Of a stretch of DNA of 30,932 nt, positions 14,944-23,681 are shown piece after piece. The stretch is from NCBI GenBank assembly GCA_964539825.1, contig CAZIKF010000050.1:1-30932 (forward strand), given 5' to 3'. The translations under genes were made by a program, and so were the position numbers. Every line of letters starts with the position of its first letter. Position 1 is the first letter of the stretch. Origin of the DNA: CAZIKF01 sp964539825. Its GTDB lineage: Bacteria; Muiribacteriota; UBA6191. The notes below the pieces were generated by a model. That model did no database searches. It saw only the letters and a list, made by a program, of their open reading frames with translations, and was not told the origin of the DNA.

Positions 14944-17073
14944 ATGATTGCGGTCATGCACCATGAGTTTCAAAAACTAAGCCATTTGTTTCCGATCATC
15001 CTTGTTTTAATGATCTTAAGTTTCTTCGTTAAATTTTCCATCTACACCGATTATGTGGATTTCCAGCGCGCCCTTTGCTCGCTCTTTACCTGCTGGGGAG
15101 CTTGTTTTCAATTTTCGGGAAGTGATGGATTTTTCCATAAACGATCTCGAACTCTTCCGGTGAGCACAGCTCAGAGACTATTTGGAATTATTGCAGCTAG
15201 TTTTGTGCTGATTCTCACCATCTGCTCCTTCAACTTTCTATGCGATACGGTAAACGATGGCAATTTCAGCAGAATGGGTTCCTTCCATCTCCTGACCCTT
15301 CTCTATGTACTCCCATTTCCCCTGGCCTGCGCTTTTTGTCTGAAGGCGAGCATGCGCATTCGAGTCGGCTTTGGGATTCTGGTCTTGCTATGGTCCTTCA
15401 GCCTGGCACTTATCTTTAATGGAGGTGACGCTCTGAAGGCTGGATTGCCCTACAAAGGGTTTCACCTCTGGTATTTTGTGAATTATTTTGTACAAGAACA
15501 ATTCATTGCTCTGTTCTTTCTGTGCACCTGTGCATATTGCTTTGGCGCTCTTTGGTGTATCCATTTTCGCAAGAGACTGGAGAGTCTCCTTCTCAGTACC
15601 ATCACCCTTCTGCTATGCCTGATCCTTCTCTTTGCCTTTCAAGACTCCTGGTTTGATCTGAAACTTTACTGGATTTATGCAGGAATCACACTAATCTTTG
15701 CGGGAATCCTGGTTCCTCTACTCTTCAAAGACTCTGGTCTAAAAAGGCAACACCTCTGGATCGGGGGCTGCTTAGTCGGGGCCATTGTCTCCTGGAGCGT
15801 GTTATTTTTGACCTGTTGGATTGCCACCAATCTTCAGTGCTTCCCAGGCAGAATCACCTGGTTTGAAAAGGACTTGATTCGGAACGAATACAGCGCTCTG
15901 AGGGAACATTTACTTTACAGTCAGTTCTTTCATCCATTTCAAAATACTCGCTACAGCACAGTTGAACATCTTCAGATCTCTGAAGACATTGTGAAAATTC
16001 AAGAAGCCCAACACACTTATCATCTGAGTTCCCACAATGACCTCTTCAGAAGATGGGTGAAAATTACTGTGTCCAAAGGGGATGAAGAACTTCCCCAGCA
16101 CCTGAAATTCTCCCTTGTCGAAGGCACTTACTCAGATATAAAAAACGGCCGGCGGATCTTTGTTCATTCACCAAAATGGAAGGGGCATCTCGCTGGGATT
16201 GATCCTTCCAATGGAGAACTCTACTTTGAACTATCTCAGCCAACAGGACACTATAAAAGCCAACCTTACCTGGTTTGGAATCCTACCTCCAATGCGTGGC
16301 GACCTGCCCAAACTCTCTCCATTCCAGACTGGCTTTCACAACAGGCCATCAAAGACCAGCACCAAACTTGTTCCTTGAAAGTGCAATCTTCTCCCCTGGA
16401 TAGCCTTCACCGAATCTGTCAGAAAACGGATGGAACGGAAGAAGAGACTATCTTCTTGGATTTTTTGAAAAGTCGCGAATCAGAACAGTCGTATCCAGAC
16501 TCCCGACGAAAGTCGCCCAAAGAACTATTCTTCTTCAACCGCATCCCCCTGATTTCGAGTACAAATCAACCTGTTCCAACCAAAGAACTAAGGCTTGTTT
16601 CCTTTTCAGTCACACCCACCTCTAGTCCAACGGGGTTACCTTTTACTCTACGCGTCATGCAGGACACAAATGTTTATAAGACCCGAATCCAAGTCGATGG
16701 AAAATACGAGAACAACTCCTTTTCCCAGGGTTGGATCATCTCTGGAGAAAAGCCCAGAAGCTTACTGCAGCCCTCGCTCGTTGATCTGCAAATCAGCTCG
16801 GGCAACCTGGTTCTGATTCTAAATATCTCCTCCCGCACAAATCCCTTCTATCTCTGTTTCCAGATTCCCCCTGAAGGAGATGATCTACGCCTCTTTCACT
16901 GGGATGGGATTTACCAGGCGGGATCGGTTTGGAGTCCCTGGACTACAACCTGGGAACGCTGGAATACAGACACCAAACGACTGCACTTGGAATTTGTGGA
17001 TGATCAAATCTGGTCCTGGGAAATGAAACTCATCCCCTTGGAGAGCTTGAAAGCCTACCGGGAGGAAGTATGA
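14944..17073 (+). CDS. Large polytopic membrane protein of the ABC operon, unknown family
   Basis: 709 residues from the ATG at 14944, which follows a G-run at the Shine-Dalgarno position. An upstream TTG in the same frame lies inside the -35 element and cannot be the start. The N-terminal half (about 1-310) has eight or nine hydrophobic segments, consistent with an ABC-2-type permease. The C-terminal about 390 residues are soluble, beta-rich and Trp-containing, with no motif I recognise; they may be extracytoplasmic. The gene overlaps the GntR regulator by 4 bp and sits with an ABC ATPase and a second membrane protein, as in ytr-type operons. It is probably the main permease or a permease-coupled extracytoplasmic component. 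No substrate can be named. Confidence 0.65.
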   Translation: MIAVMHHEFQKLSHLFPIILVLMILSFFVKFSIYTDYVDFQRALCSLFTCWGACFQFSGSDGFFHKRSRTLPVSTAQRLFGIIAASFVLILTICSFNFLCDTVNDGNFSRMGSFHLLTLLYVLPFPLACAFCLKASMRIRVGFGILVLLWSFSLALIFNGGDALKAGLPYKGFHLWYFVNYFVQEQFIALFFLCTCAYCFGALWCIHFRKRLESLLLSTITLLLCLILLFAFQDSWFDLKLYWIYAGITLIFAGILVPLLFKDSGLKRQHLWIGGCLVGAIVSWSVLFLTCWIATNLQCFPGRITWFEKDLIRNEYSALREHLLYSQFFHPFQNTRYSTVEHLQISEDIVKIQEAQHTYHLSSHNDLFRRWVKITVSKGDEELPQHLKFSLVEGTYSDIKNGRRIFVHSPKWKGHLAGIDPSNGELYFELSQPTGHYKSQPYLVWNPTSNAWRPAQTLSIPDWLSQQAIKDQHQTCSLKVQSSPLDSLHRICQKTDGTEEETIFLDFLKSRESEQSYPDSRRKSPKELFFFNRIPLISSTNQPVPTKELRLVSFSVTPTSSPTGLPFTLRVMQDTNVYKTRIQVDGKYENNSFSQGWIISGEKPRSLLQPSLVDLQISSGNLVLILNISSRTNPFYLCFQIPPEGDDLRLFHWDGIYQAGSVWSPWTTTWERWNTDTKRLHLEFVDDQIWSWEMKLIPLESLKAYREEV

Positions 17074-17441
17074 GACTACGCATCGACCCCCTCTCGGAAA
17101 TTCCCATCTACCGGCAGATTGTGAACCAGGTCCGCCATTTGATTCTGAGTGGAAATCTAGATGCTGAAGCTCAGCTACCTTCCTCTAGAAATCTCGGTAT
17201 GGAGCTCAATGTAAATATGCTCACCGTACAAAAGGCGTATAAGGAACTGCGCGAAGAGGGGCTGATTTACAACCGCCGGGGAGAGGGCTCTTATGTACTA
17301 GGGGATCTTGCCAAAACTCAGGTAATTTGCCAGGGGGAAATTTTGGACCATTTCAAAAAAATTGTACAAAAAGCCGCCCTTTATGGGCTTAAGAAGGAAG
17401 AGATCAGAACGCTCTTTGATCAATCCCTGAAGGAGTTATGA
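17070..17441 (+). CDS. YtrA-subfamily GntR transcriptional repressor
   Basis: 123 residues, the short YtrA form of GntR regulators. Residues about 1-72 are a winged helix-turn-helix (IPIYRQIVNQVRHLILSG, then LPSSRNLGMELNVNMLTVQKAY and a wing around GEGSYVLG). A brief helical tail of about 50 residues replaces the large ligand-binding domain of other GntR proteins. YtrA-type genes are normally co-transcribed with ABC transporters and repress their own operon. Here the gene overlaps both neighbours (4 bp each side) and is second rather than first in the operon. The probable operator is the palindrome at 14906-14927. Confidence 0.92.
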   Translation: MRLRIDPLSEIPIYRQIVNQVRHLILSGNLDAEAQLPSSRNLGMELNVNMLTVQKAYKELREEGLIYNRRGEGSYVLGDLAKTQVICQGEILDHFKKIVQKAALYGLKKEEIRTLFDQSLKEL

Positions 17442-18295
17442 TGTATCTGCAAATCGAAAATTTATTCTCGACCTACGGATCTTCCGCCAGAGGCGTACTA
17501 GATGTCTCTCTGGAGGCTGCCCCTGGTGAGGTCATCGCGATCTTAGGAAGAAATGGAGCGGGGAAAACTACCCTGATTCAAACTCTTTTGGATTGGAAAG
17601 AACCCAACTCCGGCACCATGAAATACTTTGGTGGGAAATCTCTGCGTTCCCATCGTGAAACCATTCTCCAGAGAATTGGATACGTCGCCGATGAACCCAT
17701 GCTGATTGAGAGTTACACGGTGGAACAGATGATAGCCATGATCCGGGACTATTACATCAATTGGGATAGGAACCGTGAAAAAGAGCTTCTGGAAAAGTTC
17801 TCCCTGGAGAAAGAGACCCCCATTCAAAGTCTATCCCGGGGAATGAAAACCAAGCTTTCCCTACTTCTGGCGCTTTGCCATCACCCCGATCTCCTAATCA
17901 TGGACGAGGCTACCTCAGGACTTGATCCGGCGGTACGAGAAGAAATCCTGAACATGCTGGTGCAGTATTGCTCTAGTGGGGCGAAAACTGTTTTGTACGC
18001 CACCCATCTTCTCGATGAGGTTAACCGCATCGCCACACGTGTATTGATTCTGGACCAGGGAAGGTTGAAATTTGAGAGCAGTACAGGGGAAATGGAAGAG
18101 AGAATCTTTTCGGTAAGCTCGGCTCTTGTTAAAAAACAATTTTCTGATGTACCAACAGGTTCCCTTTTTACGAGGAATCAACGGTCCGTCTTCGATGCTA
18201 AAAACTGTTCACAGAGTCATCTGGATGTCCTTAGAAAACTTGAACCCGAAGCTCTACGTCTCGACGAACTCTTCATCGGATTGACGGAGGAATGA
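17438..18295 (+). CDS. ABC transporter ATP-binding subunit
   Basis: 285 residues. It carries Walker A GRNGAGKTT, a Q-loop region, the signature LSRGMKTKLSL (a variant of LSGGQ typical of this YtrB-like branch), Walker B LLIMDEATSGLD and the switch His in ATHLLDE. A C-terminal extension of about 70 residues follows the nucleotide-binding domain. It should energise the membrane proteins encoded on either side. Two ATG codons are possible (17438 or 17441); the first overlaps the regulator stop. It is translationally coupled to both neighbours. Confidence 0.93.
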   Translation: MMYLQIENLFSTYGSSARGVLDVSLEAAPGEVIAILGRNGAGKTTLIQTLLDWKEPNSGTMKYFGGKSLRSHRETILQRIGYVADEPMLIESYTVEQMIAMIRDYYINWDRNREKELLEKFSLEKETPIQSLSRGMKTKLSLLLALCHHPDLLIMDEATSGLDPAVREEILNMLVQYCSSGAKTVLYATHLLDEVNRIATRVLILDQGRLKFESSTGEMEERIFSVSSALVKKQFSDVPTGSLFTRNQRSVFDAKNCSQSHLDVLRKLEPEALRLDELFIGLTEE

Positions 18296-18924
18296 ATATG
18301 AATCAGGTCATTTTTCTGCGTGAATTACGAATGGGTACGAATCTGCTAATCGCCGCTCTTATGTTAAGCGCTTTGTACTTTCAATTGATCATGCCAAACC
18401 TGTCCGCAAAGCCTGAATGGGAAAGCCTGGTTCTATTAGCTTTCTCGGCTACATTCAGTGCGTTTTTGGCCTTGCACCAGGGTAGTAAATCTATTGAACA
18501 ATCAGACCAGATTCTACGGGTTGTACCTATTTCTACAATGACTCTCACTCTTTCTCGGATTGTTCCTATCCTACTCATACTGGGGATCTATCTCGGCACC
18601 ACCCAGATGATCTTTCTTCGTCATGGAGTCTCTGCCTCCTTCTCCTTTTATTGCCTCGCCACCAGCCTGGGCTCTTATGGATTGGGCAAGCTGTTCCATC
18701 GACGCTGGAGTGATGATACCCAGGTCTTTTGTTTTACCCTATTGACCCTGGGATGTGGATTTTTCATAGCTCATCAGGGGAATCTCTCCTGGATTTTTGA
18801 AATTCTGAGATTTCGAGGTCTTTATGAAGGCTCCGGAATCTGCGCTCTGTGGATCAGCCTTTGCTTTGCTCTGCTCACCTTTGCAATTGAAAGGGAGACC
18901 CATAGACCCGGCCCTATGCGCTAA
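18292..18924 (+). CDS. Second membrane protein of the ABC transporter
   Basis: 210 residues with about six hydrophobic segments (from LLIAALMLSALYF to LCFALLTFAI), the size and topology of a small ABC-2-type permease. It starts 4 bp inside the end of the ATPase gene, so it is almost certainly its partner. No sequence motif identifies a substrate. It is the last gene of the operon; no terminator hairpin is evident in the 90 bp before mrp. Confidence 0.75.
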   Translation: MNMNQVIFLRELRMGTNLLIAALMLSALYFQLIMPNLSAKPEWESLVLLAFSATFSAFLALHQGSKSIEQSDQILRVVPISTMTLTLSRIVPILLILGIYLGTTQMIFLRHGVSASFSFYCLATSLGSYGLGKLFHRRWSDDTQVFCFTLLTLGCGFFIAHQGNLSWIFEILRFRGLYEGSGICALWISLCFALLTFAIERETHRPGPMR

Positions 18925-19014
18925 AACCCGGGCATTCTTATCCGCTTCGTAGTGGAACAGGGCTATCAGGACAGGTATACTGGTGCGCTTTTATGGACCA
19001 GCAGGGAGAACACA

Positions 19015-20136
19015 ATGAGTCCTCATTCTAAAATTCGACATATCATCGCGATTGCCAGCGGCAAAGGGGGCGTGGGAAAGTCCACAGTCTCCACAAATCT
19101 TGCACTCGCTCTTAAAGAGCGAGGCTTCAGTGTGGGGCTCATGGATGCGGACATCTATGGCCCGAGCCAGCCAGGGCTCCTCGGGGAGTCTGGAGCAAGG
19201 GTTCGTGTCAATGAACGCCAGGAACTGATTCCCTCAGAAAAACACGGAATTTCCTTCATTTCCATGGGACTGCTTCTAGCTGAAGACGGCCCCGTAATTT
19301 GGAGAGCTCCCATGGCCATGAAAGCCATCCAGCAGTTTCTACACCAGGTGGATTGGGGAGAGCTTGATTATCTCCTTCTTGATTTACCCCCAGGAACGGG
19401 CGATGTTCAGATCACTCTGGCCCAACAAGCACCTCTGACGGGAGCCATCATCGTGTCGACTCCCCAGGATGTAGCCCTGGGAATCGCGAAAAGAGGACTT
19501 AAAATGTTTGAACAGGTGAATGTCCCCATTCTTGGAGTCATAGAGAATATGAGCGGATATACCTGTGAACATTGCGGAGAAATCACCAGGCTTTTTGCCA
19601 GCGGCGGTGCAGAAAAGATGGCCGCTGAGATGGGGACCTCTTTTCTTGGAAGAATCCCCCTCGACCCTGAAATTCTGGAGTGCTCTGATCGAGGTACACC
19701 CGTACTGGTCCAATCCCTTGACCTGCCTGCGTCAAAGTCGTTCTTGGAGGTTTCCGACACCCTTGTTCAGCATCTGGAAAAACAGGAGAAAACCAGGGTT
19801 CCCGAACCAGAGGATCTCACGCTTCTAAACGATGGAAATCTCCAAATTCTCTGGCCCGACCAGCATATCGGAATCCATACTCCTTTAGAACTCCGTCGCC
19901 ACTGCCTGTGCGCGCGCTGCGTCAATGAGGACACCGGACAAAAGACTCTTGATGACTCTACAATTTCACTGGATCTCACGATCAATGAAATCAAAAGAGT
20001 AGGTAGATACGCCCTTTCCATCTCCTTCTCCGACTCCCATACCAGTGGCATTTATGCCTATGAACGGCTCCGGGAAATTTGTGAATGTGAGTCCTGTAAA
20101 AAGGACAGGGGGGCACAGGAGACTTTCAGTGTCTGA
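19015..20136 (+). CDS. mrp: Mrp/ApbC-type Fe-S cluster carrier ATPase with C-terminal DUF971 domain
   Basis: Cytoplasmic P-loop ATPase that carries and delivers Fe-S clusters. The 373-residue product begins at ATG 19015, with GGGAGA just upstream; an earlier in-frame start at 18952 has no ribosome site. The deviant Walker A motif is SGKGGVGKST (about 15-24), followed by MDADIYGPSQPG, DLPPGTGD, STPQDVAL and ENMSGYTCEHCGE with the CxxC that binds the bridging cluster. The usual N-terminal MIP18 domain is absent. From about residue 280 a DUF971 (GBBH-like) domain follows, with CLCARC and CECESCKKD cysteine clusters. The stop overlaps the start of nfu, which supports a joint role in cluster assembly. 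Confidence 0.93.
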   Translation: MSPHSKIRHIIAIASGKGGVGKSTVSTNLALALKERGFSVGLMDADIYGPSQPGLLGESGARVRVNERQELIPSEKHGISFISMGLLLAEDGPVIWRAPMAMKAIQQFLHQVDWGELDYLLLDLPPGTGDVQITLAQQAPLTGAIIVSTPQDVALGIAKRGLKMFEQVNVPILGVIENMSGYTCEHCGEITRLFASGGAEKMAAEMGTSFLGRIPLDPEILECSDRGTPVLVQSLDLPASKSFLEVSDTLVQHLEKQEKTRVPEPEDLTLLNDGNLQILWPDQHIGIHTPLELRRHCLCARCVNEDTGQKTLDDSTISLDLTINEIKRVGRYALSISFSDSHTSGIYAYERLREICECESCKKDRGAQETFSV

Positions 20137-20737
20137 ACCACAAGAGATTAAGATCAGCGCGATTCCATCAGTGAATCCAAGAATCTGCAGATTTGATACC
20201 TCCACTCCCCTGCTACCCTTTGGCAAACTTCATTTCCGTAAGGAAAATCAAACCAATTCACCGGCCCTGATTACGGCTCTCTTTTCCATCGAGGGAATCA
20301 CCGAGGTTGCTGTACGGGAGAATTCTCTCCTCGTCTCAACGACATCCGCCAGCTCCTGGCAGAAGATTGGGAAACAAGTCGGGCAGGCCATTCGAGATAA
20401 CCTCACAAAGAGCTTCGAGGAATTTGAACACGCTTCCAGAGTCTCGCAGGAGAGCGCTGAACCCAGCTCAGAAACCTCCCAAAGAATTCAGAAAATCCTG
20501 GATGAGAAAATCAATCCCTCGGTAGCAAAACATGGCGGCAGGATTCAGTTCATGGAATATAAAGAAGGGCGCGTTTATATCACCATGGAGGGCGGATGCC
20601 AGGGATGTTCCATGTCTAAAGTTACCCTCAAAAGCGGGGTAGAACGCACTCTGCGCGAAGAGATTCCTGACCTGCTGGAAGTAGTGGACGTCACCGACCA
20701 TCACTCAGGTGAAAAACCCTTCTACGCACATTCCTGA
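20129..20737 (+). CDS. Nfu-type Fe-S scaffold protein
   Basis: 202 residues from the GTG at 20129, preceded by AGGAG and overlapping the mrp stop by 8 bp. Residues about 8-95 match the Nfu N-terminal domain (IPSVNPRICRF through the LITALFSIEGITEVAV stretch). After an acidic, Ser-rich linker, residues about 120-190 form the NifU C-terminal domain with the cluster-ligating GGCQGCSM motif. Nfu proteins accept or assemble an Fe-S cluster and pass it to targets. The earlier in-frame ATG at 20045 would run through mrp and begin outside the domain, so I reject it. Coupling to mrp and the hemoglobin gene suggests an iron or oxidative/nitrosative stress role. Confidence 0.9.
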   Translation: MSEPQEIKISAIPSVNPRICRFDTSTPLLPFGKLHFRKENQTNSPALITALFSIEGITEVAVRENSLLVSTTSASSWQKIGKQVGQAIRDNLTKSFEEFEHASRVSQESAEPSSETSQRIQKILDEKINPSVAKHGGRIQFMEYKEGRVYITMEGGCQGCSMSKVTLKSGVERTLREEIPDLLEVVDVTDHHSGEKPFYAHS

Positions 20738-21093
20738 TGGTCAATCCACAGATTCTCAGGGAGATCCTCAGCGACTTCTACGATAGGGTCTTCAAAGACA
20801 CCATGATCTCTTTCTACTTCAAAGGCAAAGATAAAGAACGACTCATCGAAAAAGAGATGGAACTCACCCTGGCCCTATTAGGGGAAAAAGTAAAATACAC
20901 TGGCAAACCCCTGAAATCATCCCATTTTCCCCACAAGATCCTCGGGGGTCATTTCGATCGGCGTACACAGATTCTCAAAGAGGTCATTGGGAAGCATTCT
21001 CTACCCCCAGAGATTGCAGAAGCCTGGATTGAGCACACCCTTGCACTAAGAGATCAAATCACCAAAGATGCCCCCGGCGAATGTGCCGATTAA
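20737..21093 (+). CDS. Truncated hemoglobin
   Basis: 118 residues, the length of a truncated (2/2) hemoglobin. The pattern ISFYFKGKDKERLIEKE (B-E helices), then LLGEKVKYTGKPLKSSHFP and GGHFDRRTQIL matches trHb sequences, the His of SSHFP being the likely proximal heme ligand. Truncated hemoglobins bind O2 and NO and often detoxify NO. The ATG overlaps the nfu stop by one base (TGATG). I am sure of the family but not of the subgroup. Confidence 0.8.
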   Translation: MVNPQILREILSDFYDRVFKDTMISFYFKGKDKERLIEKEMELTLALLGEKVKYTGKPLKSSHFPHKILGGHFDRRTQILKEVIGKHSLPPEIAEAWIEHTLALRDQITKDAPGECAD

Positions 21094-21133
21094 GAAATTT
21101 TAAAAGTTTCCCATCTTGGCTCATCATCTACAC

Positions 21134-21169
21134 AAGTTTGACCGATTCCAAACCTAATCGTACAAACTT
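21134..21169 (+). promoter_or_regulatory. Two-part RNA hairpin immediately before a ribosome binding site
   Basis: AAGTTTG (21134-21140) pairs with CAAACTT (21163-21169), and within it CGATT (21143-21147) pairs with AATCG (21156-21160). The two stems are separated by a 2x2 internal loop, with an 8-nt apical loop. The Shine-Dalgarno AAGGAG of the next gene begins right after the lower stem. There is no U-run, so it is not a standard terminator. It could control translation of the 58-residue protein or protect its mRNA. Confidence 0.55.
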
Positions 21170-21185
21170 AAAGGAGATCAAAGCC

Positions 21186-21362
21186 ATGAATTCTCACCAG
21201 AATCAACCTCAAAACCACAATAGCCTCGAAATACATTTACCCATTGTTGACTTGAGTCATATCAGTCAAAATCTGCAGCTTCCGAGACATTGTGAAATTT
21301 CCGTCAAGGATATGGGCTGGCAAAAGCTGCTCACGGACTTAAGGCTGAAAAAGCGCTCTTAG
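21186..21362 (+). CDS. Small hypothetical protein (58 aa)
   Basis: The ATG at 21186 has an AAGGAG 10 nt upstream, a much better start than the longer frame beginning at 21081. The 58-residue product is hydrophilic, rich in Asn, Gln and His at its N-terminus (MNSHQNQPQNHN), with a single Cys and a basic end (LRLKKRS). There is no signal peptide or membrane segment. I recognise no family. Its stop overlaps the stop of the convergent minus-strand gene. It follows the hemoglobin gene by 92 bp and may be expressed from that operon through the intervening hairpin. Confidence 0.6.
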   Translation: MNSHQNQPQNHNSLEIHLPIVDLSHISQNLQLPRHCEISVKDMGWQKLLTDLRLKKRS

Positions 21363-21823
21363 GAACGGGCTGAAGGCGGTGTAAGTTCCACCAGGATTGT
21401 ATCCTCACCATCTTCTACGCTATTGAGAATACCCCATAGCTCCCGATATTCCTTTTGCATTTCCGCAAGCCCTCCGCCTTCATCTGATGTCAGGTTGTTA
21501 TACAAGACTGAGGTGGGACGTAAATCGATGAACTTAATGTCGCGGGATGTTGATTCCGTATTTGAGCGGTCTTTTCTGGCAGGATAGAGCTGATTGAAGA
21601 TGGACACATGCAAAGTGCCATGGGTTTCACGCTCAATGATTCGAAAAAAATTCCCCTCGCTTTCATTTGCCGGTTTGGTGATTTTCCGGAAAAATTCACG
21701 AACCCGGGATTCCACCAGGTTCCCACAGGGTAGCGGAGAAAAGTTGCCATCCAGGGTATAAGTCAGATGACCATTGTGGATGTTTCGGGTGACTTTGATG
21801 CTGATCTCTCTTGGTTTCTTCAT
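21359..21823 (-). CDS. Hypothetical protein (154 aa)
   Basis: 154 residues, no signal peptide and no membrane segment, mixed alpha/beta composition with an acidic C-terminal part. I recognise no domain. It begins MKKPREISIKVTRN, and the minus-strand sequence just upstream of the ATG has no strong Shine-Dalgarno. It lies about 96 bp downstream of the DUF523-DUF1722 gene in the same direction and could end that transcription unit. It converges with the 58-residue gene, the stop codons sharing bases at 21359-21362. Confidence 0.6.
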   Translation of the reverse strand: MKKPREISIKVTRNIHNGHLTYTLDGNFSPLPCGNLVESRVREFFRKITKPANESEGNFFRIIERETHGTLHVSIFNQLYPARKDRSNTESTSRDIKFIDLRPTSVLYNNLTSDEGGGLAEMQKEYRELWGILNSVEDGEDTILVELTPPSARS

Positions 21824-21919
21824 AGAAACCTATTTTACTCCGCCGAAAGAAATAAGGGAAAGACTCTTAGAACCTGTGCACGATCTCTATTTGTAGCGAG
21901 ATTTAGCAACACTGGATGA

Positions 21920-22726
21920 TCAAGGCCGCAAGTCGCAAGGATAGGGATCGAGATATCTCTGAATTTCCGTTGGAAAGGATGAAGGAGGCCCTGATCTCGC
22001 CTTGAGTGCCCTGTCAATTTCGGCACAGGAACCGGGATCCGGCGACTGACGTAGTGTCAGGAGACAGAGTTTCGTGTAGTAGAGATGGTTTCCAACTTTT
22101 AATAACTGCTCCAAAAGACCTAAAATTTTTGGGTTTCTGATTAAAATCAAGAGTTGATACTCGTTGTGAAAATCTTCCAGGTTTCCAGGATAGGTTCGAA
22201 TTCTGGCTGAGGCGAACAGGGCCGTCAAAAAGTTCTCCCTGAAACGGTTAATCTTGAGCAGAGATTCATCAGCAAAAGGAAGTTCAGGGTAAAGCTTAAG
22301 GGCGTGTGACGTAAACGCTCCCGGGCCTTGACCTACCTCTTTCTCTGCCTGCTCATCGCTAAAGTAGCGGGTGTCGAAAATGCCGCAGGAAGGAGATCTC
22401 GCTTTCATAAAAAACCCATCGACTTCACCATAGGAATCCAGTCTTCGGGGGGCAAATTCGTTCATCTCTTCTTGAAGTTCTTCTCCCGTTTTCGGCTGGT
22501 ACAATCTTAGTGCTGAACCCTGCGAAATGATGTGTATTGGAGGGCGGGGAGTAGGCATACCAATCTCCACCTCGGGACAGACCAACCTGGTATTGATATA
22601 GGGCAAGAGCTCCTCTAAGAAATTCTCCTGCAAAATCTCCGCGTTATATCGACAGTTTTCCTGGTTTAAACAGCGGCTGACGACCAGGTTGGGAACCGTC
22701 AAATTCCAAGAGTGATCAGCGTTCAT
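21920..22726 (-). CDS. DUF523-DUF1722 family protein (YbgA-like fusion)
   Basis: 268 residues from ATG 22726. The N-terminal DUF523 part (about 10-150) shows VSRCLNQENCRYN, CPEVEIGMPTPRPPI and ARSPSCGIFD, the conserved Cys-containing motifs of the family. The C-terminal part (about 165-265) has the DUF1722 (YbgA) pattern RFRENFL, DFHNEYQLLIL and a final YLDPYP. It is somewhat shorter than the roughly 315-residue fusions I know, mainly within DUF1722. The family often lies beside photolyase or stress genes, and its biochemical role is unsettled. Here the start overlaps the end of the secreted-protein gene by 11 bp, so it belongs to the two-component operon. Confidence 0.85.
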   Translation of the reverse strand: MNADHSWNLTVPNLVVSRCLNQENCRYNAEILQENFLEELLPYINTRLVCPEVEIGMPTPRPPIHIISQGSALRLYQPKTGEELQEEMNEFAPRRLDSYGEVDGFFMKARSPSCGIFDTRYFSDEQAEKEVGQGPGAFTSHALKLYPELPFADESLLKINRFRENFLTALFASARIRTYPGNLEDFHNEYQLLILIRNPKILGLLEQLLKVGNHLYYTKLCLLTLRQSPDPGSCAEIDRALKARSGPPSSFPTEIQRYLDPYPCDLRP

Positions 22727-23681
22727 CAAGATGAACCTCAGAGCTGACTTGCTGACGTAAAATTAAATCCCCAAATCGGTGTACTCTTCGATGATTGAGC
22801 TGTAAAATCCGGCCCTCTCCTCCATAGGGAGAAGGTGTCTTCCAGCTCTGAGAGCGAACCGGATCGACTACTAAAATTTCTCTTTCAACAGCCTTTCGAT
22901 ACATCTCTGTCAACCGCTCCTCGAGCGGAAAGACGGGTTGGGATTGTGTAAAAACCTCTCGATGGCTGACAAAGGTGGAAATTTTAGGTGCCCCATGTCC
23001 AGATACCTGAAAGAACTCCACCCTGGTATGACCCCAGGATGATTTTCGCGCCAATAGAGAAGGATCTGTTTGTCCTCTACCCTCAGTCAGGATAAACCAG
23101 CCATTTAGAGCCTCTTTACCCTTGAGCTTTGCCTGGATTTCATATAGCCCTTCCGGTAAGGGATTGTTACCGGATCTGCTGAGATTCCAGCGTACCCATC
23201 CCTTCTTCTGAGGATCTTTTAGTCTTTGCACCTCTCCAATCCCACCCGCATAATCTAAAATTGGGGTCCCTCCACGAGGAATGAGTTTAAATCCCTCCAC
23301 TTCTACTGAATCAGGAATGGCCGCTTCCAATTCCACGAGGTGTTCGGTATAGCGTGGATTCGAATTTTTCAAAGTCCGCATTTCTAAACTGGAAAATTCC
23401 GAAGGCAGTGTCCAGTCCACAGGAAGGGAGCCTCCACCAAGATTTTCCTGAACCTGGTTGAGTAGATCCAGAACATTCCGACGCTCAAAACTATCTGAAG
23501 AGGTTTCCAAAATCGACTTGACCATCAAGGAGAATTCCTGAAACTTTCCTTCCAGGTAATAATGATGGGCCAATCCCAACTTCTGCGAAATCCATGGGTT
23601 TTCAAATCTTCCCGCGGCAAAGGAAGGGAGTGTACCCCAGGCTATCAACAGGTAAAGGAAAATCGACGTCGCTAATTTCAC
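22716..23681 (-). CDS. Secreted protein resembling DUF2861/VxrC, partner of the two-component system
   Basis: 321 residues with a clear signal peptide (about 1-22, ending SFAAG). The rest is soluble, with one helical N-terminal part (residues about 30-85) and a beta-rich part (about 110-240). The start overlaps the regulator stop by 4 bp. Gene order kinase-regulator-secreted protein is that of the Vibrio vxrABC (vbrKR) cell-wall-stress locus, whose third gene encodes a DUF2861 protein. Length and context fit, but I could not confirm the family by alignment, so the assignment is an inference. A periplasmic accessory or signal-modulating role is likely. Confidence 0.6.
   Translation of the reverse strand: MKLATSIFLYLLIAWGTLPSFAAGRFENPWISQKLGLAHHYYLEGKFQEFSLMVKSILETSSDSFERRNVLDLLNQVQENLGGGSLPVDWTLPSEFSSLEMRTLKNSNPRYTEHLVELEAAIPDSVEVEGFKLIPRGGTPILDYAGGIGEVQRLKDPQKKGWVRWNLSRSGNNPLPEGLYEIQAKLKGKEALNGWFILTEGRGQTDPSLLARKSSWGHTRVEFFQVSGHGAPKISTFVSHREVFTQSQPVFPLEERLTEMYRKAVEREILVVDPVRSQSWKTPSPYGGEGRILQLNHRRVHRFGDLILRQQVSSEVHLDER

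Noticed and set aside
20045..20128. Earlier start for the Nfu gene
   Set aside because: It lies wholly within mrp, while GTG 20129 has AGGAG and begins right at the Nfu domain.
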